Shown: one piece after another, positions 1-8,529 of the stretch
How positions within the stretch are numbered: position 1 is the stretch's first letter
Layout: every line of letters starts with the position of its first letter
DNA from: Candidatus Planktophila sp.
Lineage (GTDB): Bacteria > Actinomycetota > Actinomycetes > Nanopelagicales > Nanopelagicaceae
Direction of reading: 5' to 3'
DNA: 64,000 nt
NCBI GenBank assembly: GCA_017858325.1
Contig: JAFMBT010000007.1
Coordinates: 1-64,000 of the forward strand
Position numbers and translations under genes: made by a program
Notes under the pieces: model-generated
Seen by the model: only the letters and a program-made list of their open reading frames with translations
Databases searched by the model: none
Told to the model about the DNA's origin: nothing

Positions 1-53
1 CCACGACACAGCGATTATGAGCCGCTTGCTCTACCAAGCTGAGCTACCCCGCC
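1..53 (-). tRNA. tRNA-Met (CAT), cut by the window edge
   Basis: On the minus strand the sequence starts GGCGGGGTAGCTCAG, which is a normal acceptor strand and D arm. It continues into an anticodon arm with loop CTCATAA, giving anticodon CAT. The 3' half lies outside the window. The anticodon stem lacks the three G-C pairs of an initiator tRNA, so an elongator tRNA-Met is more likely; a lysidine-modified tRNA-Ile with the same anticodon cannot be excluded. It follows tRNA-Thr in the same direction, a pairing known upstream of rpmG/secE/nusG in other actinobacteria. Confidence 0.9.
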
Positions 54-82
54 AAATCTAGATATGAAGTTGTTTTCTTGCG

Positions 83-155
83 AGCCCCCCACCGGAATCG
101 AACCGGTGACCTTTTCCTTACCATGGAAACGCTCTACCGACTGAGCTAGGGGGGC
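83..155 (-). tRNA. tRNA-Thr (GGT)
   Basis: The minus strand reads GCCCCCCTAGCTCAGTCGGT and then an anticodon stem TTTCC/GGAAA around loop ATGGTAA, giving anticodon GGT. The T arm GGTTCGATTCC is canonical. The acceptor arms GCCCCCC and GGGGGGC pair fully, with discriminator T. CCA is not encoded. The gene is 73 nt long and lies 29 nt upstream of tRNA-Met, so the two are probably transcribed together. Confidence 0.97.
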
Positions 156-211
156 AGAAGGTAGAGACGTGAGTGTACGCGAGGAGATCGAAAGAAAAAA
201 ATCGCGTGAGG

Positions 212-1165
212 TCAGCGACTGGGATCGAGCGTGATTTTCCCGGTCGAGCCGCGCGATCTCATATGCTGATGAGCCTCTGTTGCCTGGCTCAATCCATATC
301 GGGATCCAACTACTGTCTTAAGAGATCCAGCCTTAATTAATGTGAAGAGTTCATCGATTACATCATGGAATAACTCTTTGCTTCCAAAGCAATGTCCCAA
401 CCAAAATCCACTCAAAGTCTTTGTGCCGGTCTTTAAAGTTACTGGCACAACTGGAGTCGGTGATACCCGTGAAGCCATTCCAAATGTAACAAGTCGGCCG
501 AATGGGGCGAGTGCGGCAAGGCTCTGATCAAAAGTAGTTCCGCCAACCATTTCTAGAACTAGGTCAACTTTCTTGCCACCATTTGCTTCAATAATCGCAC
601 CCTTAAGGTCTGCAACATTGGAATCAATTGCAACGTCAGCGCCGAGTGAGAGCGCAAGCTCACGCTTTTCTGGCGTTGATGCGACAGCAATAACTTTAGC
701 TCCCCACAACTTTGCTAATTGAATCGACATCACACCAACACCACCTGCTGCGGCGTGAACAACAACACTCTCTCCTGGCTTTAGGTGCCCCATAGTTTTT
801 AAAATATGCCATGCGGTAGATCCTTGGATCAACATGCAGAGTGCATCTTCATCGCTAACACCCTCTGGAACCTTAATCATTCCCGCCTTATTTGCAGTTA
901 CCTTCTGTGCATATCCACCTGAAGAGACCAGAGCCACTACTCGTGTGCCATCTGGTGTGCGTCCCACTACTTCAATACCAGGAATAAGAGGCAGGTTCTG
1001 AGGAACAAGATAACTATTCTCCACTTGGTGAGTATCGGCGTAATTAATTCCAATACTTAAGACATCCAATAGAACCTCATCGCCACCTGGAGTCGGAATA
1101 TCAAGATCAACAAGGGCCATCTTCTCTGGGCCACCGAATTCGGTAATTTGAATTGCTTTCATCAT
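212..1165 (-). CDS. NADPH:quinone oxidoreductase-like medium-chain dehydrogenase
   Basis: This is a zinc-independent medium-chain dehydrogenase/reductase of about 317 residues, the usual length for the family. The N-terminal GroES-like domain (MKAIQITEFGGPEKM) is followed by a Rossmann nucleotide-binding motif (HAAAGGVGVMSIQLAKLWGA) near residue 140. The zinc-ligand cysteines of alcohol dehydrogenases are absent, which fits quinone or enone reduction with NADPH. The ORF track extends to 1234. I prefer the ATGATG at 1160-1165, because the homologous protein starts there and GGGAG lies just upstream; the extension would overlap the divergent gene at 1218. The substrate is unknown. Confidence 0.85.
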   Translation of the reverse strand: MMKAIQITEFGGPEKMALVDLDIPTPGGDEVLLDVLSIGINYADTHQVENSYLVPQNLPLIPGIEVVGRTPDGTRVVALVSSGGYAQKVTANKAGMIKVPEGVSDEDALCMLIQGSTAWHILKTMGHLKPGESVVVHAAAGGVGVMSIQLAKLWGAKVIAVASTPEKRELALSLGADVAIDSNVADLKGAIIEANGGKKVDLVLEMVGGTTFDQSLAALAPFGRLVTFGMASRVSPTPVVPVTLKTGTKTLSGFWLGHCFGSKELFHDVIDELFTLIKAGSLKTVVGSRYGLSQATEAHQHMRSRGSTGKITLDPSR

Positions 1166-1205
1166 AGTGATGCGCTCCCGACGGATGATTATTAGGTTCA
1201 CCGAG

Positions 1206-1211
1206 TACGAT
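1206..1211 (+). promoter_or_regulatory. -10 element TACGAT for a leaderless gene
   Basis: TACGAT fits the TANNNT -10 consensus and lies exactly six bases before the ATG at 1218. Transcription would therefore start at or next to the start codon. The same spacing recurs at several genes in this window. No clear -35 was seen. Confidence 0.55.
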
Positions 1212-1217
1212 GGTGAT

Positions 1218-1655
1218 ATGCGTAAAGTTATCACTAGCGATAATGAAATAGCAAAGTTACTGTCGAGAACAAAGCGTGTGGCTGTTGTCGGTATATCTGA
1301 TAAGCAAGATCGCCCAAGTAACGGCGTAAGTAGATGGCTTCTTTCTCACTCACATCTTGACCTCTACTTTGTTAACCCTGCATTAACTACAGTTCTAGGT
1401 AAACCTTGTTATCCATCACTAAAGGATCTTCCAGTGGATATCGATATGGTCGATATATTTCGTAAAGTTAGTGATATCCCCGCTGTCGTTGATGAGGCTA
1501 TTGAGATTGGCGCACAATCGATCTGGATTCAATTAGGGCTTGTCGATGAGATTTCAGCAGAGCGCGCAGTAGCCGCTGGCCTGGATATTGTGATGGATCT
1601 TTGTATCAAGGTTGAATACGAAAGGCTGAAAGGCCTTATTTCTCCTCAAGAATGA
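1218..1655 (+). CDS. CoA-binding domain protein (YccU-like)
   Basis: This small Rossmann-fold protein of about 145 residues belongs to the CoA_binding_2 type. It has the motif [21 protein letters not shown] near the N-terminus and [19 protein letters not shown] in the middle. The family resembles the CoA-binding part of succinyl-CoA synthetase alpha, but its role is not established. I take ATG 1218 ([10 protein letters not shown]) instead of the track start at 1167, because it has a well-placed -10 and the longer form would overlap the divergent gene's start region. Its 3' end overlaps the convergent msrB by 20 bases. Confidence 0.83.
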   Translation: MRKVITSDNEIAKLLSRTKRVAVVGISDKQDRPSNGVSRWLLSHSHLDLYFVNPALTTVLGKPCYPSLKDLPVDIDMVDIFRKVSDIPAVVDEAIEIGAQSIWIQLGLVDEISAERAVAAGLDIVMDLCIKVEYERLKGLISPQE

Positions 1656-2031
1656 GTGAGACTGAATTAATACACCAGCGCTGATCGGTTGGTACGTCAT
1701 AGCCTTCACCTTCAAATACATGGCCCAGATGTGAATCACAATTGGCGCAACGCACTTCAGTGCGAATTCGTGGAGTAAGAGATCGATCTTCAATCAGCGT
1801 TACTGCATCGTCAGCAGTTGGTGCATAGAACGATGGCCATCCGCAACCAGAATGAAACTTCGTTTCGCTCTTAAAGAGCTCGGCGTTACATGCTTTACAA
1901 CGATAACTTCCGACCTTGTCGGTATCGGTATATTCACCAGTAAAGGGCCGCTCTGTCGCTCCATTACGCAAGACTTCATACGATAGAGGATCTAGTCGAG
2001 CCTTGAGTTCATCTTCATTTATTAAGGTCAT
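1636..2031 (-). CDS. msrB: Peptide-methionine (R)-S-oxide reductase
   Basis: MsrB reduces methionine-R-sulfoxide in oxidised proteins in the cytoplasm. The 131-residue protein is full length for a single-domain MsrB. It shows both zinc-binding CxxC pairs (CKAC and CANC), the family motif HSGCGWPSF, and the catalytic cysteine in RWCINSVSL near the C-terminus. It starts at ATG 2031 with a TAATAT box seven bases upstream, so it probably has its own near-leaderless transcript separate from the ABC genes behind it. It is convergent with, and overlaps, the CoA-binding protein gene. Confidence 0.95.
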   Translation of the reverse strand: MTLINEDELKARLDPLSYEVLRNGATERPFTGEYTDTDKVGSYRCKACNAELFKSETKFHSGCGWPSFYAPTADDAVTLIEDRSLTPRIRTEVRCANCDSHLGHVFEGEGYDVPTDQRWCINSVSLILEEK

Positions 2032-2038
2032 GGCCCGA

Positions 2039-2044
2039 ATATTA
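2039..2044 (-). promoter_or_regulatory. -10 element TAATAT for msrB
   Basis: On the minus strand TAATAT is followed by seven bases and then the msrB ATG. This predicts a transcript starting at or one base before the start codon. It sits in the 27-base gap behind the upstream ABC ATPase gene. Confidence 0.55.
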
Positions 2045-2058
2045 CTGTGACGCTGACT

Positions 2059-2808
2059 TTAAAGTCGTCCGGCTTCGTGCACACGCTTGAGAAATTCCTT
2101 AGTCTTTGGATGAGAAGGAGAACGTAGAACTTCTTCAGGGGTACCTCGCTCAAGAATGAGTCCAGACTCAAGGAAGCAGACTTGATCGGCGACCTGCGTA
2201 GCAAAGCCCATTTCATGTGTTGCTAGAACCATTGTCATTCCATCAGATTTAAGGTCTCGCACAATACTTAATACCTCGTTAACTAAGACAGGGTCGAGCG
2301 CTGATGTGACCTCATCTAATAAGAGAAGACGTGGATTAACTGCAATCGAGCGAATAATAGCGGCGCGCTGTTGCTGTCCCCCGCTGAGGCGATCTGGGTA
2401 TTCATCCGCCTTCTCGAGCAGATCAAATCTCTTGAGCAATCCATCAGCTAACTCGTTGGCCTCATCACGACTTTTTCGCTGGACCTTAATTGGAGCCAAG
2501 GTGATGTTTTCTCTAATCGTCATATGAGGAAAGAGGTTAAATGATTGAAAGACAATGCCGAGCTTTCGGCGGATAAGATCAACATCGATTGCTGGATCAC
2601 TTATCTCTTGGCCATCCAAGAGGATAAGTCCATCATCGATAGGTTCAAGAAGATTGATACAGCGCAAGAGGGTGGACTTACCTGAGCCTGATGCGCCAAT
2701 AAGAACAGTCGCAGTGTGCTCAGAGACGATCAAATTAACATCATGAAGAACAAGGTTTTCCTCGAATGATTTACGGAGATCAACAATTTCAAGAACTGGA
2801 GCACTCAT
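2059..2808 (-). CDS. Amino-acid-type ABC transporter ATP-binding protein
   Basis: This is the ATPase of a polar amino acid importer, GlnQ/HisP type, 249 residues. Visible motifs are Walker A GASGSGKST near residue 38, Q-loop QSFNLFPHMT, signature LSGGQQQRAAI, Walker B LLLLDEVTSALDP and the H-loop ATHEMG. It overlaps the permease gene by four bases, so translation is coupled. The operon order on the minus strand is binding protein, permease, ATPase. The substrate cannot be read from the sequence; a polar amino acid is inferred from family. Confidence 0.93.
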   Translation of the reverse strand: MSAPVLEIVDLRKSFEENLVLHDVNLIVSEHTATVLIGASGSGKSTLLRCINLLEPIDDGLILLDGQEISDPAIDVDLIRRKLGIVFQSFNLFPHMTIRENITLAPIKVQRKSRDEANELADGLLKRFDLLEKADEYPDRLSGGQQQRAAIIRSIAVNPRLLLLDEVTSALDPVLVNEVLSIVRDLKSDGMTMVLATHEMGFATQVADQVCFLESGLILERGTPEEVLRSPSHPKTKEFLKRVHEAGRL

Positions 2809-3674
2809 GCCAACCCCTCAGAATTCTGCTTCTCTGAGCGCAAGCGAATTTGGCGGTCAATAAAACGGGTAAGTGGAATTGTTATAAGTAGGAAAAGGAT
2901 TGCTGCCACAACATATGGCGTGTAATTAAATGTGCGGCTGGCGTTAATCTGCGCGGCACGGACCGCATCCGTAACACCTAAAATGGAGACAAGACCGGTG
3001 TCTTTAAGTAGTGAAACAAAGTCGTTGAGAAGCGGTGGTATTACCCGACGAATGGCCTGTGGCAAGACCACATATCGCATCGTCTGACGCGAAGTCAGAC
3101 CTAATGATCGAGCTGCTGCTCGCTGTGATTGATGTACAGACAAAATTCCGCTGCGGATCACTTCTGCAACATAGGCAGAGTAAGTCAGAACTACAGCGAT
3201 TGTTCCAAGAACAATAACGTTATTTGTAAGTCCCTGAATACGAAGGGCAGGAACTCCAAATCCAACGAGCAAAATAATCAAGATAAGTGGTGCGCCACGA
3301 AAAATATCAATGTAGGCAGTTGCGATAAATCTAAAGGGAGTTAATGCTGGTGACTTTGTCGTTTTAAGCAGCGCAAGGGCAAGAGCAATAATTCCAATTG
3401 CAGCACCGCCAATGAGCGTCAATTGAATATTGACGACAAGACCACGAATAACTGTTGGAAATACTTCCTTGCCATAGTCCAGATCAAAGAAGGTAGTCTT
3501 TACAGAATCCCACCCAGGTGATGTGAGAAGAATTGCTGAAAATGTTCCAAGTACAAGAACTGTTGAAATCAGTGCAATAACTCTTTTTCGAGCCTGTAAG
3601 TTTTTTCGGTAAATCTCTCTTTCGCGTTCACGCGCGCTTGGTGACCATGGCGTTGTATTACTCACCATGGCCAC
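2805..3674 (-). CDS. Amino-acid-type ABC transporter permease
   Basis: This integral membrane permease of the HisM/GlnP type has 289 residues. After a charged cytoplasmic N-terminus (about 30 residues), hydrophobic segments appear near residues 35-50, 75-105, 130-155 and 245-270. The EAA loop that contacts the ATPase is seen as AARSLGLTSRQTMRYVVLPQA. The start could be ATG 3674 or the next ATG two codons in. The gene sits 36 bases after the binding protein gene and overlaps the ATPase gene. Confidence 0.92.
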   Translation of the reverse strand: MAMVSNTTPWSPSAREREREIYRKNLQARKRVIALISTVLVLGTFSAILLTSPGWDSVKTTFFDLDYGKEVFPTVIRGLVVNIQLTLIGGAAIGIIALALALLKTTKSPALTPFRFIATAYIDIFRGAPLILIILLVGFGVPALRIQGLTNNVIVLGTIAVVLTYSAYVAEVIRSGILSVHQSQRAAARSLGLTSRQTMRYVVLPQAIRRVIPPLLNDFVSLLKDTGLVSILGVTDAVRAAQINASRTFNYTPYVVAAILFLLITIPLTRFIDRQIRLRSEKQNSEGLA

Positions 3675-3710
3675 CGAGTGCGAATGAATTCACTACTTGA
3701 TGCGTATCGC

Positions 3711-4556
3711 TTATGGCTTCAATACTGGTGAACCGGTATTGGTTGCAAGCCATGTATCTGTAATGCTGGCCAGAGTTCCATCTGCTGTGATGGCATCTAC
3801 CGCAGCTGATACACATGATGTCAACGCACTTCCCTTTGTAAGGAGAAGTCCAAATTGATCACCTGTTCCACTTGCAGATAGCTGTCCGACAATGATTCCG
3901 TTTTCAACCTCAACACCGGCAAGGTAGAAAGCTGTTGGTAGATCTACAACGAGACCATCAATCTGCTGATTCTTGAGTGCTGATACACCTGCTGCATTGT
4001 CATTGAACACGCTAGCCTTGAGGCCAAGCTGTGACTCAATTGCATCAAGTGAGGTCGTACCGACAGCTGCGCCAAGTTTTGCATCCTTAAGATCAGCAAT
4101 TGATGATTTTCCATCAATCTTGCTTCCCTTAAATGAAACGATTGCTTGTGGAGCTGTGTAGTAAGGAGATGAGAAATCAACTGCTGCCTTGCGCTCTTCC
4201 GTGATTGAGAATTGTTGCAAGTTGAAGTCGAAGTTCTTCTCACCTGGGGTTACTGCGCTATCGAATGTTGTGCGGACCCACTTGACCTCATCATTTGAGA
4301 ATCCAAGTTGAGTTGCAACAGCGTATGCAACAGCGGCTTCGAAACCTTCTCCAGATTCTGGAGCATCATCAATCACCCATGGGTAATAGGCAGGCTCTCC
4401 AGTTGCGATGGTAAGAACGCCATCGGCGACAGTTACAAGATCTGCTTTTTCACATGAGCCCGATGCACTCTCAGTAGAGTCGCTACTTGAACACGCTGAA
4501 ATTCCGAATGCAAAAGCAACGGTCAACGCAATTACTAATCCGTTACGAACTTTCAT
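3711..4556 (-). CDS. Family 3 extracellular solute-binding lipoprotein (amino-acid type)
   Basis: This is the substrate receptor of the importer, 281 residues. It has a signal peptide with lipobox GISAC, so it should be lipid-anchored at cysteine 22 outside the membrane. The mature part has the SBP_bac_3 pattern, including LTIATGEPAYYPW, FDFNLQQFSITEERK and AAVGTTSLDAI. AGGAAAGG seven bases before ATG 4556 is a good ribosome binding site. The upstream region holds inverted and direct repeats described separately. The specific ligand is unknown. Confidence 0.93.
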   Translation of the reverse strand: MKVRNGLVIALTVAFAFGISACSSSDSTESASGSCEKADLVTVADGVLTIATGEPAYYPWVIDDAPESGEGFEAAVAYAVATQLGFSNDEVKWVRTTFDSAVTPGEKNFDFNLQQFSITEERKAAVDFSSPYYTAPQAIVSFKGSKIDGKSSIADLKDAKLGAAVGTTSLDAIESQLGLKASVFNDNAAGVSALKNQQIDGLVVDLPTAFYLAGVEVENGIIVGQLSASGTGDQFGLLLTKGSALTSCVSAAVDAITADGTLASITDTWLATNTGSPVLKP

Positions 4557-4572
4557 ACTATGCCTTTCCTAG

Positions 4573-4585
4573 GGGGTAATACCCC
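4573..4585. repeat. Perfect inverted repeat GGGGT-AAT-ACCCC
   Basis: This 13-base perfect inverted repeat lies in the leader of the solute-binding protein gene, about 17 bases upstream of its ATG and next to its ribosome binding site. It could be an operator or an mRNA hairpin. The three-base loop makes the hairpin tight, and no U-run follows. Confidence 0.45.
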
Positions 4586-4621
4586 GCAAAGGCTAATAAC
4601 CGCATTGGCCCCTGTCTAGTT

Positions 4622-4654
4622 GCGACCCGGTCGCATTACCCACGATCGCATTAC
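4622..4654. promoter_or_regulatory. Palindrome and direct repeats in a divergent promoter region
   Basis: GCGACCCGGTCGC at 4622-4634 is a perfect palindrome around a single C. It overlaps the first of two direct repeats, TCGCATTAC at 4631-4639 and 4646-4654, spaced 15 bases start to start. The region lies between the divergent importer operon and the hydrolase gene. A transcription factor site is plausible, but its regulator is not identifiable. Confidence 0.4.
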
Positions 4655-4743
4655 ATAGTGAGATGTAAACCCGAGTTTTCTGAGAAGTACACTTACGCAT
4701 CAACACTCGAGCACAATTTCACCCATAGGAGAGCAAGGCTTTT

Positions 4744-5541
4744 ATGCCAATCAGAGCCCATCTTCATACTCAAGATATTGCCAAACCTGCATTGGTCCTA
4801 GTCCACGGCTTAGGTTCTGCCGGCACAATCTGGAAGAGTCTTATTCCACAACTCATTGAGCACTTCAGTGTCTATGCAATAGATCTGCCTGGTCATGGAG
4901 TTGCAGAGTTACATCCCGAAGAAAAGTACGATCCGAAATCGTTAGCAGAAGCAATCGTTGATGAAATGGGTCGAACCCATGGCGTGACAGAGATGCACGT
5001 TGCCGGAAACTCTCTTGGTGGTTGGATCGCACTCGAGATGGGAGCTGTCGCTCCAGATAAAGTCAAAAGTATTACCGCACTCGCACCTGCTGGCCTCTGG
5101 CATGATGCACCTAAGCGAAAGTTTCCACCGAGTCTTGATGCACGAATTCTTGCCAAAATCTCGCAGCACTTTATGAAACTGGCATATCGACTTCCACCAC
5201 TAAAGGCACTTGGTTATAAAAAAATCACACATTTATGGCGCGAGCTTAGTTTTGAATCATGTCGTGATTCAGTTTTAGCAATGGCACATTCACGTGGATA
5301 CATGCCGCTATGGCATGCGGTGCGCGGTCGCAAGTTTGAGTCAGAGGTTCCGCCGCACATAAATACTTCGATCGTCTTTGGAGATTATGACTTGACACTT
5401 CCAGAAGAGATTGCACAAGAGAAGGCGATAGCACCCGCTCACTCCAATTGGATTGTCGTTGATAATTGCGCCCATGTCATTATGTGGAACTATCCAGATC
5501 TCACCGTTGACTTCATTAAACGAACTGCAAGGGCGATTTAA
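4744..5541 (+). CDS. Alpha/beta hydrolase
   Basis: This is an alpha/beta-hydrolase-fold enzyme of 265 residues. The oxyanion-hole region is LVHGLGSAGTIW near residue 20 and the nucleophile elbow is GNSLGG near residue 88. A likely acid is the Asp in FGDYDLTLP, and the catalytic histidine is in NCAHVIMW. All triad parts are therefore present. It has AGGAG 11 bases before its ATG and stands alone between a divergent ABC operon and the IclR gene. Substrate class cannot be deduced; a MenH-like role is possible because no menH is seen in the men cluster, but there is no direct support. Confidence 0.85.
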   Translation: MPIRAHLHTQDIAKPALVLVHGLGSAGTIWKSLIPQLIEHFSVYAIDLPGHGVAELHPEEKYDPKSLAEAIVDEMGRTHGVTEMHVAGNSLGGWIALEMGAVAPDKVKSITALAPAGLWHDAPKRKFPPSLDARILAKISQHFMKLAYRLPPLKALGYKKITHLWRELSFESCRDSVLAMAHSRGYMPLWHAVRGRKFESEVPPHINTSIVFGDYDLTLPEEIAQEKAIAPAHSNWIVVDNCAHVIMWNYPDLTVDFIKRTARAI

Positions 5542-5641
5542 TTACAAAACAATCGCGGCATATAGGGTGAGAAGGCTCTTGATTTGTTTACATTTATCGA
5601 GATAGAGGCTATTTTTACCACAACCAAGAGGGGAGAACTAA

Positions 5642-6418
5642 GTGACCTACGTAAAATCAGCGAACCGCGCTATGGAGATTTTACTATTAGCCAACGTTAA
5701 TCCTCAAGGTTTGAGCCTTTCAGAAATCTGCCAAAGACTTGATATGCCGAAGAGCAGTACACATGAGTTGTTACATGCCATGGAGCAGCAGAAATTTCTC
5801 CAACTTGATGGAAAGAGATACAAAATTGGTATTCGGATATTTGAACTAGGACAGACTGCATCAAGGAATCTAGATATTTTACGTGCCGTCAGACCACACT
5901 TAAAGTGGTTAAGTTCTCAGTCATCTATGACGACTCAATTTGCAATTTTAGAGAAGACTGAAGTGATCTATCTTTCAAAGATTACAAGTCACGAAGGAAT
6001 TGCTGTTGAATCACAAGTCGGGGCTAGAATGCCGGCCCACGCTACAGCTCTTGGCAAGGCGATGTTGAGTTTACTTCCTGAGGAAACACTCAATACAAAT
6101 TACGAAACCTTGGTTTTTGAGAAATTCACATCAAGCACAATTGAATCTGCCTCTGAGCTTCGAGAGAGATTAAAAGAAGTGAAAGCTAAGAAATTTGCGG
6201 AAGATCACGAAGAATTCACAAAAGGTGTTTACTGTTTATCTGTACCAGTCCCTTCACTCCGCGAAGACACGATCGGAGCAATTAGTATTTCAATGCCGAA
6301 AGATACGTGGAAGCAAGTCGAGCGAGAAAAGTTGATTGAAAAATTACATTTGGCAGGAACTCGAATTCGGGAAGGAATGAAGGAGAACAACAGACAGAGA
6401 TCTACTTCAAAAAAGTAA
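5642..6418 (+). CDS. IclR-family transcriptional regulator
   Basis: This is a 258-residue regulator with an N-terminal winged helix (residues about 5-60, LSEICQRLDMPKSSTHELLH) and a C-terminal IclR effector domain (ARMPAHATALGKAMLS, FTKGVYCLSVPV). IclR proteins usually control nearby catabolic genes in response to a small organic ligand. It begins with GTG preceded by GAGGGGAG. The dehydrogenase and WbsX/GH99-like genes follow in the same direction and are its probable targets. The 175-base gap before the next gene would hold its operator; I could not define one, but a weak hairpin (AGAAGAA-TTGT-TTCTTCT) lies at 6437-6454. Confidence 0.92.
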   Translation: MTYVKSANRAMEILLLANVNPQGLSLSEICQRLDMPKSSTHELLHAMEQQKFLQLDGKRYKIGIRIFELGQTASRNLDILRAVRPHLKWLSSQSSMTTQFAILEKTEVIYLSKITSHEGIAVESQVGARMPAHATALGKAMLSLLPEETLNTNYETLVFEKFTSSTIESASELRERLKEVKAKKFAEDHEEFTKGVYCLSVPVPSLREDTIGAISISMPKDTWKQVEREKLIEKLHLAGTRIREGMKENNRQRSTSKK

Positions 6419-6593
6419 CTTTGTCTACTTCTGAGTAGAAGAATTGTTTCTTCTGCATCCCGACATCAGTGCTTTCATACTTATGAACTTCTCAGAAATG
6501 GCCACTTTGCATCATTGAAAAACTTGGAGATACTTAGCGTAGTAATTTTCGGTTGGCTGAGTGGCTGATTGAAAGAAGGTAGGAGGAATTGGG

Positions 6594-7355
6594 ATGAGAT
6601 CTTTGCGGCCATTAGAAGGTCAGGTAGCAATAGTTGCAGGTGGCGGCAGTGGAATCGGTGCTGCTACGACCACCCTTCTTGCATCCCTTGGCGCTGAAGT
6701 TGTCGTCTTTGATCTCAACGCAGAAGCTACCCAAAAAATCATTAACCAAGCCCAAGGCGAAGGCAACAAGTGCTCGTTTAAGCAAGTTGATATTCGTGAT
6801 GAAGATGCCGTAGTGAGAAATACTGATGAGGTTTTCAAGCAGCTCGGTAGGATCGATATTTGTGTCAATGCTGTCGGCGTCACCGGACCAACCGGTGTAC
6901 CCGTACATGAAATGGGTTTGAAAGCTTTTCGTGACACATTTGATATCAATTTCTTTGGAGCTATTGCTCTGCAAGCCGCAGTTTCAAAATATATGATCCA
7001 AGCCAAATATGGACGCATCGTTCAACTTTCTTCAATCGCAGGAAAAGAAGGCAACCCCAATATGGGCCCTTACTCTTCTTCTAAGGCAGCTCTCATTGGA
7101 TTGGTTAAAGCCAGTGGTAAGGAATTAGCTACAAGTGGAGTTACGGTTAACGCGATTGCTCCAGCTGTTGTAAGAACCCCAATTAATGACAATACGGATC
7201 CAAAAGTTGTTGCATACATGCTCTCGAAGATTCCTATGGGAAGAATGGGCGAGACTCAAGAGGTCGCAGATTTAATCTCATTTATCGTCTCACCTGAGTG
7301 CTCTTACATCACAGGATTTGTATTTGATCTATCTGGCGGCAGAGCGACTTACTAA
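6594..7355 (+). CDS. Short-chain dehydrogenase/reductase
   Basis: This is a classical SDR of 253 residues, NAD(P)-dependent. It shows the cofactor motif GGGSGIGAA near residue 17, NAVGVTG around residue 93, the catalytic serine in VQLSSIAGKEG and YSSSK near residue 159. The aspartate after beta-strand 2 (VVVFDLNAE) suggests NAD preference. A strong ribosome binding site (AGGAGGAATTGGG) precedes the ATG. Its place between an IclR gene and a GH99-like gene suggests oxidation of a sugar or sugar-derived polyol, but the substrate is unknown. Confidence 0.92.
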   Translation: MRSLRPLEGQVAIVAGGGSGIGAATTTLLASLGAEVVVFDLNAEATQKIINQAQGEGNKCSFKQVDIRDEDAVVRNTDEVFKQLGRIDICVNAVGVTGPTGVPVHEMGLKAFRDTFDINFFGAIALQAAVSKYMIQAKYGRIVQLSSIAGKEGNPNMGPYSSSKAALIGLVKASGKELATSGVTVNAIAPAVVRTPINDNTDPKVVAYMLSKIPMGRMGETQEVADLISFIVSPECSYITGFVFDLSGGRATY

Positions 7356-7385
7356 TTTTCTTCAGTTCAAGAGATTGAGATCTCA

Positions 7386-8510
7386 ATGAAATATGACATA
7401 GCTGCCTATGTTTGGCCCTCCTACACAGGAGATGAGCCACGTACACGAATGTTCTGGCCAGATGGAATTGGCGAGTGGCAGACAGTCAAGTCAGCAACGG
7501 CAAAGTTTGAGGGACACCAATGGCCGCGCAAACCCCTATGGGGATATCTCAATGAAGCAGATTCCACGGTTATGGAGATGCACATTGAAGAAGCCGTTAA
7601 GCATGGAGTGAATGTCTTTATCTACGATTGGTATTGGTATGACGGACGCCCCTTCCTAGAGAATTGCCTTAATGATGGTTTCTTAAAAGCAAAAAATCGA
7701 GACAAAATGAAGTTTTACCTTATGTGGGCAAATCACAATGTGACCCACCTTTGGGATAAGAGAATTTCAGATATTGAAGATAACCTCATCTGGGAAGCAC
7801 ATGTTCCGCTGGAAGAATTTAAGACCATTGCCAAGAGAATGATTGAAAAGTACTTCTTATTGGATAACTACTACAGAATTGATAACGAACCAATTCTCAT
7901 GATTTATGACCTCGAAGTCTTTCTTAAGGGATTCGCCACATTAGAGGATGCCATTTCTGGGGTGCAATGGTTCCAAGCGGAAGCCAAAAAGAGCGGTCTA
8001 CAGGGGATTCACTTTCAAATGTGTCGCTGGGATTCGCGTTTGTTTAAAGTTAATTACGAAGGTCGCGAAGTCGAAATCACTATGGATCAATTGTGCAAAC
8101 TTCTTGGCTTTAAGAGCTATACGCACTACCAGTTTGTTCACTTCCAGGATATGAACCGAGACTATAGAGAGATTGTCGCGGATGTTGTTAAGGATTGGGA
8201 TACCTACAAGAACGAATCAACGCTACCTTACTTCCCACATGTTTCCGTTGGCTGGGATAACACTCCTCGTTATCTCTCTCACCATCTTGGTGACCCCGTA
8301 AAGGGCGCGGTAGTAAAGAACAACACTCCAGAGAATGTAGAGCTTGCCTTCAGGGCTGCGAAAAAGTACGTTGATGAGCACCCAACACAACCACCGTTGA
8401 TTACAGTCAACAGTTGGAACGAATGGACAGAGACAAGTTATTTACAGCCAGATGATCTCTACGGATACGGCTACCTGGAGAAAATCCAAGATGTATTTGT
8501 GAAGGATTAG
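7386..8510 (+). CDS. WbsX/GH99-like glycan-active protein
   Basis: This 374-residue cytoplasmic protein without a signal peptide resembles the Glyco_tran_WbsX group, related to glycoside hydrolase family 99 folds. Supporting motifs are AAYVWPSYTGDEPRTRMFWP at the N-terminus, GVNVFIYDWYWYDGRP, MLMWANHNVTHLW-like text near residue 115 (read as YLMWANHNVTHLW) and the C-terminal NSWNEWTETSYLQPD, whose paired acids match the family hallmark. WbsX members are usually found in polysaccharide biosynthesis loci. Here the partners are an SDR and an IclR regulator, which points to sugar breakdown instead. The actual reaction is unproven. Confidence 0.75.
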   Translation: MKYDIAAYVWPSYTGDEPRTRMFWPDGIGEWQTVKSATAKFEGHQWPRKPLWGYLNEADSTVMEMHIEEAVKHGVNVFIYDWYWYDGRPFLENCLNDGFLKAKNRDKMKFYLMWANHNVTHLWDKRISDIEDNLIWEAHVPLEEFKTIAKRMIEKYFLLDNYYRIDNEPILMIYDLEVFLKGFATLEDAISGVQWFQAEAKKSGLQGIHFQMCRWDSRLFKVNYEGREVEITMDQLCKLLGFKSYTHYQFVHFQDMNRDYREIVADVVKDWDTYKNESTLPYFPHVSVGWDNTPRYLSHHLGDPVKGAVVKNNTPENVELAFRAAKKYVDEHPTQPPLITVNSWNEWTETSYLQPDDLYGYGYLEKIQDVFVKD

Positions 8511-8529
8511 AGCATCTGTTGAGACGAAC

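Noticed and set aside
6437-6454. Hairpin AGAAGAA-TTGT-TTCTTCT as a terminator of the IclR gene
   Set aside because: The stem is AT-rich and short and lacks a U-run, so I do not call it a terminator.
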